Assembly (NCBI GenBank): GCA_015233295.1
Contig: JADFYC010000058.1
Location: forward strand, 1-13,742
Origin: Deltaproteobacteria bacterium
GTDB taxonomy: Bacteria > Desulfobacterota > JADFXK01
DNA length: 13,742 bases
Reading direction: 5' to 3'
Shown: positions 7,242 through 12,583 of the stretch, piece after piece
Numbering within the stretch: the first letter of the stretch is position 1
Layout of the letters: each line of letters opens with the position of its first letter
Program-made: the position numbers and the translations under genes
The notes under the pieces: generated by a model
What the model saw: the letters and a program-made list of their open reading frames with translations, nothing else
Database searches by the model: none
What the model was told of the DNA's origin: nothing

Positions 7242-7299
7242 TATTCCGGCGATCGCCGGGTCCCGATCTCAAAGCCAGTATTCCGGATACCGCCGGGTC
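7242..7299. repeat. 21-bp near-direct duplication with an internal palindrome
   Basis: TATTCCGG-CGAT-CGCCGGGTC at 7242-7262 recurs as TATTCCGG-ATAC-CGCCGGGTC at 7279-7299: 18 of 21 bases match. The first copy includes the perfect palindrome CCGGCGATCGCCGG (7246-7259) in the gap between convergent genes. The second copy encodes residues near the C-terminus of the HPP protein. No T-run on either strand, so termination is doubtful. Confidence 0.5.
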
Positions 7300-7808
7300 T
7301 TGGGTATGTTGTTCACCACCAGGGCGATCAGCAGCATGATAAGTATCCCGGCTCCAATGGGCATGAGGACGTACATATAGCCTAAGTCATGAATCTTCTT
7401 ATCGCCAATGATGGCAATTAACGCGGTGGCCCCGGCCGGTGGATGGACCGTCTTGGTCATATGCATCACGGCGATAGAGGTGGCCACCCCGATGGATGCG
7501 GCCAACCACAAATAAGTGGAAAGCATCTGGTACGAGGTAACGCCGATCAGGGCGCCGATAAGATGCCCACCAATCAGGTTCCTCGGCTGAGCCAGGGGAC
7601 TTTTTATGGCTCCGTAGATGAGCACGGCCGAGGCTCCAAATGACCCGACCATCATAATCAATCCCGTCCCAGCCAGGATAGACTCGTTGATGTAGGCCAC
7701 AGCAGCAATACCCAGGAATGCCCCAATCCAAGACCAAGCCACTTCGGATAAGCGAACCGCCGGGGGGCTCTGGGTGATTCCTTTCATCTTGGCAAAATAA
7801 TTCAACAT
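7269..7808 (-). CDS. HPP-family integral membrane protein
   Basis: 179 residues with about five hydrophobic segments (roughly 24-41, 48-66, 80-98, 100-116, 145-166). The family signature His122-Pro-Pro-Ala-Gly-Ala is present after a Thr-Lys-Thr-Val turn, along with the conserved SFGASAVL and SPLAQPRNLIGGHLIG stretches, so assignment to the HPP family (Pfam PF04982) is secure. Some plant-chloroplast and cyanobacterial members transport nitrite; the substrate here is unknown. The ATG at 7808 lies inside the last codons of the CBS gene (7-base overlap), with GAGGAG just ahead, so the two are translationally coupled. CBS domains are often found beside or fused to HPP domains, which suggests nucleotide-responsive gating. 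Confidence 0.88.
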   Translation of the reverse strand: MLNYFAKMKGITQSPPAVRLSEVAWSWIGAFLGIAAVAYINESILAGTGLIMMVGSFGASAVLIYGAIKSPLAQPRNLIGGHLIGALIGVTSYQMLSTYLWLAASIGVATSIAVMHMTKTVHPPAGATALIAIIGDKKIHDLGYMYVLMPIGAGILIMLLIALVVNNIPKTRRYPEYWL

Positions 7809-8428
7809 ACTCTCCTCAAAAAAGAAAAACGCATCACATCGGCCCGCGACACCAGACCCACCAGATAACCGCCGGCATCAACCACCGGAACCCGATTAAT
7901 GGCCTTGTCGGCCAGTATCTCTACCAGTTCCGCCAGGGGTGTCTCGCCGGGGACAGTGATGGCTGGAGATGTCATAATATCCTCAGCCGTGCGTGACAGC
8001 ATCTGATCTATCAGGCAAGTACTTCTTTTTAGCCACTCCGAAATCACGCCCATACATGTCTTCACCTCCGGCATGTTCATGGCCGCGATAAAATCCTTTT
8101 CCGAAATCACCCCGGCCACCCGACCATCCGGTTCGACCACAGGAACACCCGATATCCCGTGCCGGGCCATGCTATCGGCCACATCCGCCAGGCTGGTGTC
8201 TCTCTTGACGGAGACAACCCGCGTCGTCATAATATCTTTGGCCTTAACCGAATGCGTGATCCGGTCGAGCGCCCGACAATGAGCCAGCCGATAGATCTCT
8301 TTAAAATCGTTAGTGGTTATATCCAGATACCCAGGTAAACTTTTCATTGCCTGATAGACGTCTTCATCAGACAGGTCCAGCTCGATGGGGAATCCGATCT
8401 CTTGCGCAGGTTGCTTTTTTTTAGCCAT
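7802..8428 (-). CDS. Tandem CBS-domain protein
   Basis: 208 residues from the ATG at 8428. The first about 60 residues are an acidic/helical extension, then two CBS domains: about 64-120 (KDIMTTRVVSV ... GVPVVEPDGRVAGVISEKD) and about 149-202 (EDIMTSPAITV ... RVPVVDAGGYLVGLVSRAD). The pair forms a Bateman module that normally binds adenine nucleotides. No catalytic domain or membrane segment is attached, so it is likely a regulatory subunit, most simply for the coupled HPP membrane protein. ATG 8428 is preferred because AAGGA lies just upstream on the minus strand; GTG 8455 would add nine residues with no binding site. Its 3' end carries the ribosome binding site and start codon of the HPP gene. 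Confidence 0.88.
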   Translation of the reverse strand: MAKKKQPAQEIGFPIELDLSDEDVYQAMKSLPGYLDITTNDFKEIYRLAHCRALDRITHSVKAKDIMTTRVVSVKRDTSLADVADSMARHGISGVPVVEPDGRVAGVISEKDFIAAMNMPEVKTCMGVISEWLKRSTCLIDQMLSRTAEDIMTSPAITVPGETPLAELVEILADKAINRVPVVDAGGYLVGLVSRADVMRFSFLRRVC

Positions 8429-8481
8429 CTTTGGATCCTTGAATATACTTGACACGGCTATAATTGACGCTTCCGAGAATA

Positions 8482-8547
8482 TCGGTTGCTGGTTGTTTGT
8501 TATTGGTTACTTGTTAAAGGCAACCAGAACGAGTAACCAGCAACTAT
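8482..8547. repeat. Inverted heptamer array forming a long imperfect hairpin
   Basis: Five heptamers of one orientation (TCGGTTG, CTGGTTG, TTTGTTA, TTGGTTA, CTTGTTA) are followed by AAGG and then units of the opposite orientation (CAACCAG, AACGAG, TAACCAG, CAACTAT). The outer arms GTTGCTGGTT (8485-8494) and AACCAGCAAC (8535-8544) are a perfect inverted repeat, and an inner pair (GGTTACTTGTT / AACGAGTAACC) matches at 10 of 11 bases. Same heptamer family as the array at 2987-3049. Confidence 0.65.
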
Positions 8548-8570
8548 GTCACCTCTAAAAGGGACAATTA

Positions 8571-8684
8571 TGACCGTTTAAAGTATAGCGTCTAAGGTTA
8601 AAAAACGGTCAGGCCAACACATGGCCCTGGTCAATTGGTTGAATCGAACCAATCATAGCCCACATGGCTGGCTTGATCCAGCCA
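8571..8684 (+). promoter_or_regulatory. Four consecutive dyads, candidate enhancer sites or structured leader
   Basis: Dyads: TGACCGTTT-23-AAACGGTCA (8571-8611), GGCCA-5-TGGCC (8612-8626), ATTGGTT-6-AACCAAT (8634-8653) and TGGCTGG-6-CCAGCCA (8665-8684). All arms are perfect. The last two share the same 7-6-7 geometry with centres 31 bases apart, about three helical turns, and lie about 120-150 bases before the predicted start of the sigma-54 promoter: the normal place for activator sites. An RNA role is the alternative only if transcription begins farther upstream. Confidence 0.5.
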
Positions 8685-8767
8685 GGACAGCCTGAGAACT
8701 TCGGCAGATAATCCGATTTTTAAAATAACTTATGGTAATAATTATATTTATTTGTTTAGCAGACAAA

Positions 8768-8783
8768 TGGCACGAAAAATGCT
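8768..8783 (+). promoter_or_regulatory. Sigma-54 (RpoN) promoter
   Basis: TGGCACGAAAAATGCT matches the -24/-12 consensus TGGCACG-N4-TTGC(A/T) with one departure (A for the first T of TTGC). GG (8769-8770) and GC (8781-8782) have the required 10-base spacing. Transcription would begin near 8794 and give a leader of about 120 bases before the ATG at 8915. A TATAAT at 8788-8793 lacks a matching -35. Confidence 0.6.
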
Positions 8784-8914
8784 ATCTTATAATTCAGAAG
8801 AACAACACCCCGTACCTTAGCGGCGGCCATCAGGCTTCCAAAGCTCTACCTGAAAATTTAAGGGAAATGCGGGGCCTATCGACCGCAGCCAGAGATCGAC
8901 CAGAGGAGGTCATC

Positions 8915-9289
8915 ATGCGAACATTAAGAACTGCCCCTCTTTTCATTGCCTTACTATTGACTTTGTTTCTCATTTCTTTCGTCCAGGCTGGGAGCACAGA
9001 CTCTTTTTTCCCTCCCAATAAAGACATGAGAGGTATTGATTGGGGTGGACTGGGCCTGAATCTGACCGACAAGCAGATTAACGCGCTGGTCACTGCGGCT
9101 CAAAATCTATATACCGACAACAATCCAAAGTACGTCCAGCTTACCGACACCTTATTAAGTATGATGCGTTCTAAGCTACCGGAAGAAAGACTCGAACTCA
9201 GCTCCAGCATTGCCCTTTTGATGTCTGATATCGCTTCTCGGGAAGGCAAGTACTGGCAGGATGTGTCAAATATTATAAAAAGCAAATAA
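8915..9289 (+). CDS. Small secreted protein with LTxxQ-type motif (Spy/CpxP/ZraP-like)
   Basis: 124 residues. The amino end is a clear Sec signal peptide: Arg2/Arg5, a hydrophobic core at about 8-22 and a Val-Gln-Ala cleavage site after Ala25, giving a mature periplasmic protein of about 99 residues. The mature part is predicted largely helical and contains Leu50-Thr-Asp-Lys-Gln54, the LTxxQ signature seen in the Spy/CpxP/ZraP family of periplasmic chaperones and stress sensors. There is no second copy of the motif, and no obvious His or Cys metal cluster, so membership is tentative. AGAGGAGGT at 8902-8910 fixes the start. A sigma-54 promoter upstream is notable because E. coli zraP is also sigma-54 dependent. 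It is monocistronic, ending in hairpins and facing a convergent kinase. Confidence 0.75.
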   Translation: MRTLRTAPLFIALLLTLFLISFVQAGSTDSFFPPNKDMRGIDWGGLGLNLTDKQINALVTAAQNLYTDNNPKYVQLTDTLLSMMRSKLPEERLELSSSIALLMSDIASREGKYWQDVSNIIKSK

Positions 9290-9331
9290 TCCAGGCAATA
9301 ACCCCCAGGCTACCCCACCTGGTGGATTATT
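9285..9331. terminator. Long hairpin at the secreted-protein stop codon
   Basis: AATAATCCA (9285-9293) and TGGATTATT (9323-9331) are perfect complements overlapping the stop codon, with an AGG/CCT extension inside. The A-rich and T-rich outer arms would let it end transcription in either direction between the convergent genes. Confidence 0.55.
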
Positions 9332-9341
9332 ACATATAGTC

Positions 9342-9379
9342 GGCCACCCGACCTGAAGCGGGTGGCCTGACCTGTTTTT
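9342..9379. terminator. Rho-independent-type terminator
   Basis: A perfect 9-bp stem GGCCACCCG (9342-9350) / CGGGTGGCC (9359-9367) with an 8-base loop, followed six bases later by GTTTTTA (9373-9379). It lies downstream of the secreted-protein gene and also behind the convergent kinase stop. Confidence 0.6.
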
Positions 9380-9426
9380 AGCGGCAGTTGTTGCTGCTTA
9401 TCTACTAGATGCAAGCAGGTTCCGGG

Positions 9427-10617
9427 CTAACCACCCAAATCCGTCATCAACTCATCCGGATGGTCTGGACTAACCGGTAGAATGACCCGGATTTTAGTTC
9501 CCTGGCCGGGAGATGAACGGATGTCAATTAGGCCGCCGACTGAGGCCACTCTCTCCCGCATCCCGATCAACCCGATTCCTTTTCTGGCCTGGCCGGGAGA
9601 TTCGGCCGGGTCGAATCCGACCCCATCGTCCGTCATAAAAAAAATAACCTGGGGGTGGGAATAAGTCAACCGTAGGCTCACTTGCTTAGCGCGACTGTGT
9701 TTGGCCATGTTATTAAGCCCTTCCTGCACAATCCGGTAAAGTACGATTTCCACTTGCGGCGGTAGCCGACGCTTAAACCCGACCGCCTGAAAGTCTATCT
9801 CCACCCCCCGCATCCTGCCCCTAAATTCATCGATATACCAACCTAATGTGGGCACCAGACCGAGATCGTCAAGCATGTCGGGGCGTAACTCGGAGCACAC
9901 GTTTCGAATATTGTCTGCCAGTTCTTCTGTCAATTTGATCAACTGAAAGCACTTTTCCCGTGGACCCTCATACCCCTCCGGCAATGAATGCGCCAGGGTC
10001 TGCAGGCCCAGGTGGAGTCCCGTCAGGGCCTGGCCAAATTCATCGTGGAGGTCCACGGCCAATCTCTTGCGCTCATCCTCAATGCTGGCGATAAGACGGC
10101 GGGACAAACGCCGAATCTCATTTTCCGCCTGCCGCCGTTCGGTTACATCCCGCAAGAAAGCCAACGACAGGGCTTCTCCCTGGTAATTGATCTTGGTGGC
10201 GGATATTTCAACATAGATGATGCGGCCATCCTTTCTTAGCCCTTTGAAATCATACCGGGTGGGCGTCATTTCACCCCGTTGCCGACGCAAGGTCATTTCC
10301 ATGACTCTGGCTCGGTCGTCCGCATACACCAACTGACTCAACGTCCCACCCGACAATGCCTCCGGATGCTCGTAGCCGAAAATATTGGCAAACTTACGAT
10401 TAACAAAGGTGAGATCATCCTCCCGAATAATCCCCACCCCGTCACTGGAGGATTCTATGGCGGTTCGATAACGTTCCTCTGATTCTATCAATTGGGCTTC
10501 GGCAGCCTCCCGCCTGGCTATCTCTTGCTCCAATTCTCTGACTTTCTTTTCCAATTCGGCGGCATGAGTCGTGATCAAGCTTTGCCGTTCCCGATAAAAA
10601 TCTATCCTCAGCGGCAT
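9427..10617 (-). CDS. HisKA_3 (NarL/UhpB-type) sensor histidine kinase with PAS domain, probably N-terminally truncated
   Basis: 396 residues from the ATG at 10617. A coiled coil (about 8-45) leads into a PAS domain (about 46-160), then the HisKA_3 dimerisation helix with phospho-acceptor His191 in DLHDEFGQ, then an ATPase domain with N box (EGLNNMAKHS), Asp331-Asp-Gly-Val-Gly-Phe and GIGLIGMRERV: all catalytic motifs are intact. No membrane segment. Such kinases normally phosphorylate a LuxR/NarL-type regulator, but none is adjacent. The frame continues to an ATG at 10698, but the residues added there are antisense to a cheB fragment and look non-native. Neither ATG has a Shine-Dalgarno. I infer that the original sensory amino end was lost at a rearrangement near 10600, so expression is doubtful although the core is undamaged. 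Confidence 0.82.
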   Translation of the reverse strand: MPLRIDFYRERQSLITTHAAELEKKVRELEQEIARREAAEAQLIESEERYRTAIESSSDGVGIIREDDLTFVNRKFANIFGYEHPEALSGGTLSQLVYADDRARVMEMTLRRQRGEMTPTRYDFKGLRKDGRIIYVEISATKINYQGEALSLAFLRDVTERRQAENEIRRLSRRLIASIEDERKRLAVDLHDEFGQALTGLHLGLQTLAHSLPEGYEGPREKCFQLIKLTEELADNIRNVCSELRPDMLDDLGLVPTLGWYIDEFRGRMRGVEIDFQAVGFKRRLPPQVEIVLYRIVQEGLNNMAKHSRAKQVSLRLTYSHPQVIFFMTDDGVGFDPAESPGQARKGIGLIGMRERVASVGGLIDIRSSPGQGTKIRVILPVSPDHPDELMTDLGG

Positions 10618-10801
10618 GGGTGACGACGGCGCCGTTGGGTTGGGCGCTATCCGGCTACAAGATGGTCTGACCGTGGCCCAAGATGAAGAGACCAGCATAA
10701 TTTACGGAATGCCGAAGGTGGCCAAGGAGAAGGGAGCAGCTAAGTTAATTCTTCCGCTATCTGAAATTTCACGCCAAATCATCAAATGGGTCCAAGGGTA
10801 A
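10604..10801 (+). pseudogene. cheB: CheB methylesterase C-terminal fragment
   Basis: Sixty-five codons plus stop encode the extreme C-terminus of a chemotaxis methylesterase: ILSGMGDDGAVGL (holding the active-site Asp of the Ser-His-Asp triad), then TVAQDEETSIIYGMPK and a closing segment with GAAKLILPLSEI, all in family order. The frame is closed by a stop at 10595-10597, three codons before homology begins, so the Ser and His parts, and any receiver domain, are absent. It has no start signal of its own. The minus-strand kinase coding begins exactly where this homology stops. I read it as a decayed remnant carried in by an inversion or insertion; a tiny expressed peptide from the ATG at 10616 is very unlikely. 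Confidence 0.8.
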
Positions 10802-11218
10802 CAATATCATAATATTATATTTATCGTTGACCCAGTTGCTTGTTGCCGGTCAATGTCATTGACTTGAGCGTGCGAACAATCGTGCTAATTTTTTTAAAAT
10901 AGCCCATTCCGAATAAGTAACCGAAAATAGAAAATGCATTGTTGTGGAAAAAAAATTAGCTTCCTTCAAAAATGTGTGTTAATATTTTATATTGAGGTTT
11001 GAATAACGAGTTCGTCTTTTTCTATTTTTTCGACCGAAGATGAAGGTGGGTAGCCGAGAAGTAGCCGGCGGCAAGCCTGTTCCCAGGATATTTTTTATGC
11101 CGCGGCAAGTTTTTTGGGTGTTCCAGGCTTCACGGTATTTGCACTGCCATATGATTCGGCTACACATTATGTTTAGAATGAATATTTATTAGCTAACTTG
11201 ACCATCGGAGGTATGACT
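10802..11218. other. AT-rich intergenic region
   Basis: 417 bases with no convincing gene. It holds a perfect 7-1-7 palindrome GTCAATG-T-CATTGAC (10849-10863), a candidate operator, and a weak hairpin CCTG-4-CAGG followed by ATATTTTTT (11076-11096). Several A/T runs occur around 10890-10990. The NifU-like gene's promoter should lie here but no clear -35/-10 pair was found. Confidence 0.5.
10849..10863. promoter_or_regulatory. Perfect 7-1-7 palindrome, candidate operator
   Basis: GTCAATG-T-CATTGAC, a perfect inverted repeat with a one-base centre, like the 5496-5514 site in geometry but not in sequence. It is 48 bases past the cheB fragment stop and 356 bases before the NifU-like start, so its target is unclear. 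Confidence 0.35.
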
Positions 11219-11437
11219 ATGAAAGAAAGAGTACAAGCGGCCCTGGACAAAATTAGACCCAGTTTGCGTGCTGACGGCGGGGATGTGGAACTGGTCGATG
11301 TGGTGGATGGGGTCGTAAAAGTGAAACTTCAGGGCGCGTGCAGCGGCTGCCCCATGTCACAGATGACCTTGAAGATGGGGATTGAAAAAATTATCAAGCA
11401 ATCCGTCCCTGAAGTCATCAGCGTGGAATCCGTTTAG
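11219..11437 (+). CDS. NifU-like C-terminal domain protein (Fe-S scaffold/carrier)
   Basis: 72 residues, a free-standing NifU C-terminal (Nfu) domain. The cluster-binding Cys41-x2-Cys44 sits in the classic GACSGCPMS context after the RPSLRADGGDVELVDV strand, and the closing PEVISVES segment is also typical. Dimers of such domains hold one [4Fe-4S] cluster between two CxxC motifs and pass it to client apoproteins. ATG 11219 is chosen because GGAGGT (11207-11212) lies six bases ahead; ATG 11213 is too close to it and TTG 11198 is before it. It is monocistronic, with no IscS, IscU or Suf genes in the window, so it probably serves as a general carrier in an Fe-S-rich anaerobe. Confidence 0.92.
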   Translation: MKERVQAALDKIRPSLRADGGDVELVDVVDGVVKVKLQGACSGCPMSQMTLKMGIEKIIKQSVPEVISVESV

Positions 11438-11571
11438 TCATTTGTTTGTTGCCGGGCCTTCACTTGGAGGTCAATAAAGGTGATCACCCTGAAGCAAATA
11501 TACTCAACCGGCAGTTTTCCGCGTTCCTAATCGGCTAAATTATGATGGCCGACTAATGTCGTTTATCCCTG

Positions 11572-11612
11572 TTGCCGAGCGCTGGTTAGTCATAGCGTCC
11601 CGGCAATTCTTT
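11572..11612 (+). terminator. Possible terminator of the NifU-like gene
   Basis: TTGCCG (11572-11577) pairs with CGGCAA (11601-11606), and inner GCGCT (11579-11583) with AGCG (11594-11597); TTCTTTT overlaps and follows the 3' arm. It lies about 135 bases past the stop codon. Confidence 0.4.
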
Positions 11613-11655
11613 TGGGCACGTAAAATAAAAACCGAAGAAACTCGTGGTGGCCGAT

Positions 11656-11691
11656 CATGTCAGCCCAGGATTGACGACCTGGGTTAACATG
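11656..11691. ncRNA. Compound hairpin, possible part of an unannotated RNA
   Basis: CATGT-cag-CCCAGG-8-CCTGGG-tta-ACATG: an 11-bp stem in two perfect blocks with a symmetric 3x3 internal loop. Seen directly. There is no T-run, so it is not a terminator; a structured RNA or protein site is possible. No known RNA family was recognised. Confidence 0.3.
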
Positions 11692-12050
11692 TCGCGCTGA
11701 AATCGCCGCCATTCCTGCCTCAGTCCGCTCTTAAACCCGGATATTCGTTTGTTCGTGTTGGTCTCTACCTGGGCTGAATTTTGCAATCCGACCTGTAGAT
11801 CCGATTATTTTGTGGTTCTCTGTTTTGGCAATAATACTTATTAAATTGGCATGTTATCATCGACAAGCGATCCTCTTTACCCCGCCCTTGCCTTTACCCC
11901 TCATTTTTCAGTTGCCTCCGTCAAGATTTTATGCTAAAAAACGCCCAATTGATTTTATTGGTCACCAAGTCTCGGCAAAGTTTGTGGTTGTGGGATAGGC
12001 CTGCAACGGCTTTTCCGAAGGACGGGAACTAAATCTAATTAGGAGGAATT

Positions 12051-12317
12051 ATGCGTTATACCAAGTTCGTGCTAGTTTCCATTCTGGCGATGTTCATGTT
12101 TGTTTGTGTTGCCAATGCTCAGGCCCCGATGGCTCCGGCTGCGGCTTCTGCGGCTGCCGATAAAGAGTCTGCGGCTGCCGACAAAAAGGCTGCGGTTGCC
12201 GAGAAAAAGGCTGCGGTTGCCGACAAAAAAGCTACGGCTGCCGAGAAAAAGGCTGCCAAGAAAGCCAAGAAAGCCAAGAAAGCCAAGAAAGACGCGGCCG
12301 CTGCTGAAAAAAACTAG
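12051..12317 (+). CDS. Exported Ala/Lys-rich heptad-repeat protein
   Basis: 88 residues with a clear signal peptide (Arg2, Lys5, hydrophobic core at about 6-20, Ala-Asn-Ala cleavage after 23). The mature part is almost only Ala, Lys, Glu and Asp. Five heptads at 33-67 follow (S/A)-A/T-(A/V)-A-(D/E)-K-(E/K), encoded by five 21-base tandem units (12147-12251). A Lys-Lys-Ala tract follows (about 68-80), from four 9-base units (12258-12293). The heptad period with charged faces predicts one long helix, perhaps coiled coil. It is strongly basic, so it could bind envelope polymers, nucleic acid or anionic lipid outside the cytoplasm; this is inference. AGGAGG at 12041-12046 gives a strong start. 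Composition resembles histone H1-like tails, but the signal peptide argues against a chromatin role. Confidence 0.75.
   Translation: MRYTKFVLVSILAMFMFVCVANAQAPMAPAAASAAADKESAAADKKAAVAEKKAAVADKKATAAEKKAAKKAKKAKKAKKDAAAAEKN
12147..12251 (+). repeat. Five tandem 21-base units
   Basis: Units at 12147, 12168, 12189, 12210 and 12231, each encoding one heptad. They share a core GCGG(C/T)TGCCGA followed by an A-rich end. Point differences between units show they are not a very recent amplification. Confidence 0.8.
12258..12293 (+). repeat. Four tandem 9-base units
   Basis: AAGAAAGCC three times, then AAGAAAGAC, encoding Lys-Lys-Ala units. The near-perfect identity suggests slippage and likely length variation between strains. 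Confidence 0.8.
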
Positions 12318-12360
12318 GGGCAATTATCTCATAGTCGTTTTTGCTCAAACCGAAATCAAC

Positions 12361-12376
12361 CTTAATCTAGATTAAG
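12361..12376. promoter_or_regulatory. Perfect 16-bp palindrome
   Basis: CTTAATCTAGATTAAG, 44 bases after the Ala/Lys protein stop and ahead of the terminator. With no loop it is more likely a protein-binding site than a hairpin. Role unknown. Confidence 0.4.
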
Positions 12377-12424
12377 ATTCATTTCGTGTTACCCCAGCTT
12401 ATTGTACCACCATAGCGCTATATT

Positions 12425-12459
12425 TGGGGGGCTCCTCGATGGAACCCCCCAGATTTTTT
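12425..12459 (+). terminator. Strong Rho-independent terminator
   Basis: TGGGGGG-c-TCC-tcgat-GGA-a-CCCCCCA: a ten-pair stem with one 1x1 mismatch and a five-base loop, then TTTTTT (12454-12459). It ends the Ala/Lys protein transcript. ACCCCA at 12391-12396 could pair with its 5' arm, a possible antiterminator. Confidence 0.85.
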
Positions 12460-12583
12460 CCACTGGCAGTAAGTATCGGCCTTTGTCACCATTATGCCCT
12501 CCTCAACTCAGAAGCGGAACTCACCGCGCATGATACCCCCATGGCTCTAACCGGCTCCGACCAAATTCGTGTGCGAGGCTAAA

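Larger units (their letters stand above)
8429..8914. other. Long intergenic region with dyads and a sigma-54 promoter
   Basis: 486 bases between the divergent CBS and secreted-protein genes. In order it holds an inverted heptamer array (8482-8547), four consecutive dyads (8571-8684), an AT-rich tract (about 8717-8760) and a sigma-54 promoter match (8768-8783). A frame open from 8732 into the secreted protein is not taken as coding because a near-perfect ribosome binding site (8902-8910) and a signal peptide mark the start at 8915. Confidence 0.6.
11438..12050. other. 613-base intergenic region with strong hairpins
   Basis: No credible gene in either strand. It contains TCGGC-12-GCCGA (11531-11552), a TTGCCG ... 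CGGCAA hairpin with inner GCGCT/AGCG pairing (11572-11606) followed by TTCTTTT, which may end the NifU transcript, and a compound hairpin at 11656-11691. TGGGCTGAATTTTGCA (11770-11785) is a partial sigma-54 match: GG-N10-GC spacing and a perfect TTGCA, but CAC is missing from the -24 box. If used, it would give the exported protein at 12051 a leader of about 250 bases. Confidence 0.45.

Noticed and set aside
8571..8684. Known riboswitch (c-di-GMP, cobalamin, glycine, fluoride and similar)
   Set aside because: No conserved core motifs of these families were found by eye, and the array lies upstream of the best promoter match, so it may not be transcribed.
8732..8914. Amino-terminal extension of the secreted protein
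   Set aside because: The extension would bury a clean signal peptide; the AGAGGAGGT site at 8902-8910 fixes the start at 8915, and the sigma-54 promoter lies inside the extension.
10604..10801. Functional small protein starting at ATG 10616
   Set aside because: The sequence is only the C-terminal end of a CheB catalytic domain, without the Ser and His of the triad and without a ribosome binding site.
10979..11167. 62-codon minus-strand frame in the AT-rich gap
   Set aside because: No ribosome binding site, basic and compositionally random product, no family resemblance I can defend.
11810..11998. 62-codon plus-strand frame in the gap before the Ala/Lys protein
   Set aside because: Non-ATG start, no ribosome binding site, no recognisable motif, and it lies in a long region that otherwise looks non-coding.
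12072..12323. Minus-strand frame rich in Phe, Gly, Leu and Ser opposite the Ala/Lys gene
   Set aside because: Its repeats are only the complement of the 21- and 9-base coding repeats on the plus strand, which has the signal peptide and ribosome binding site.
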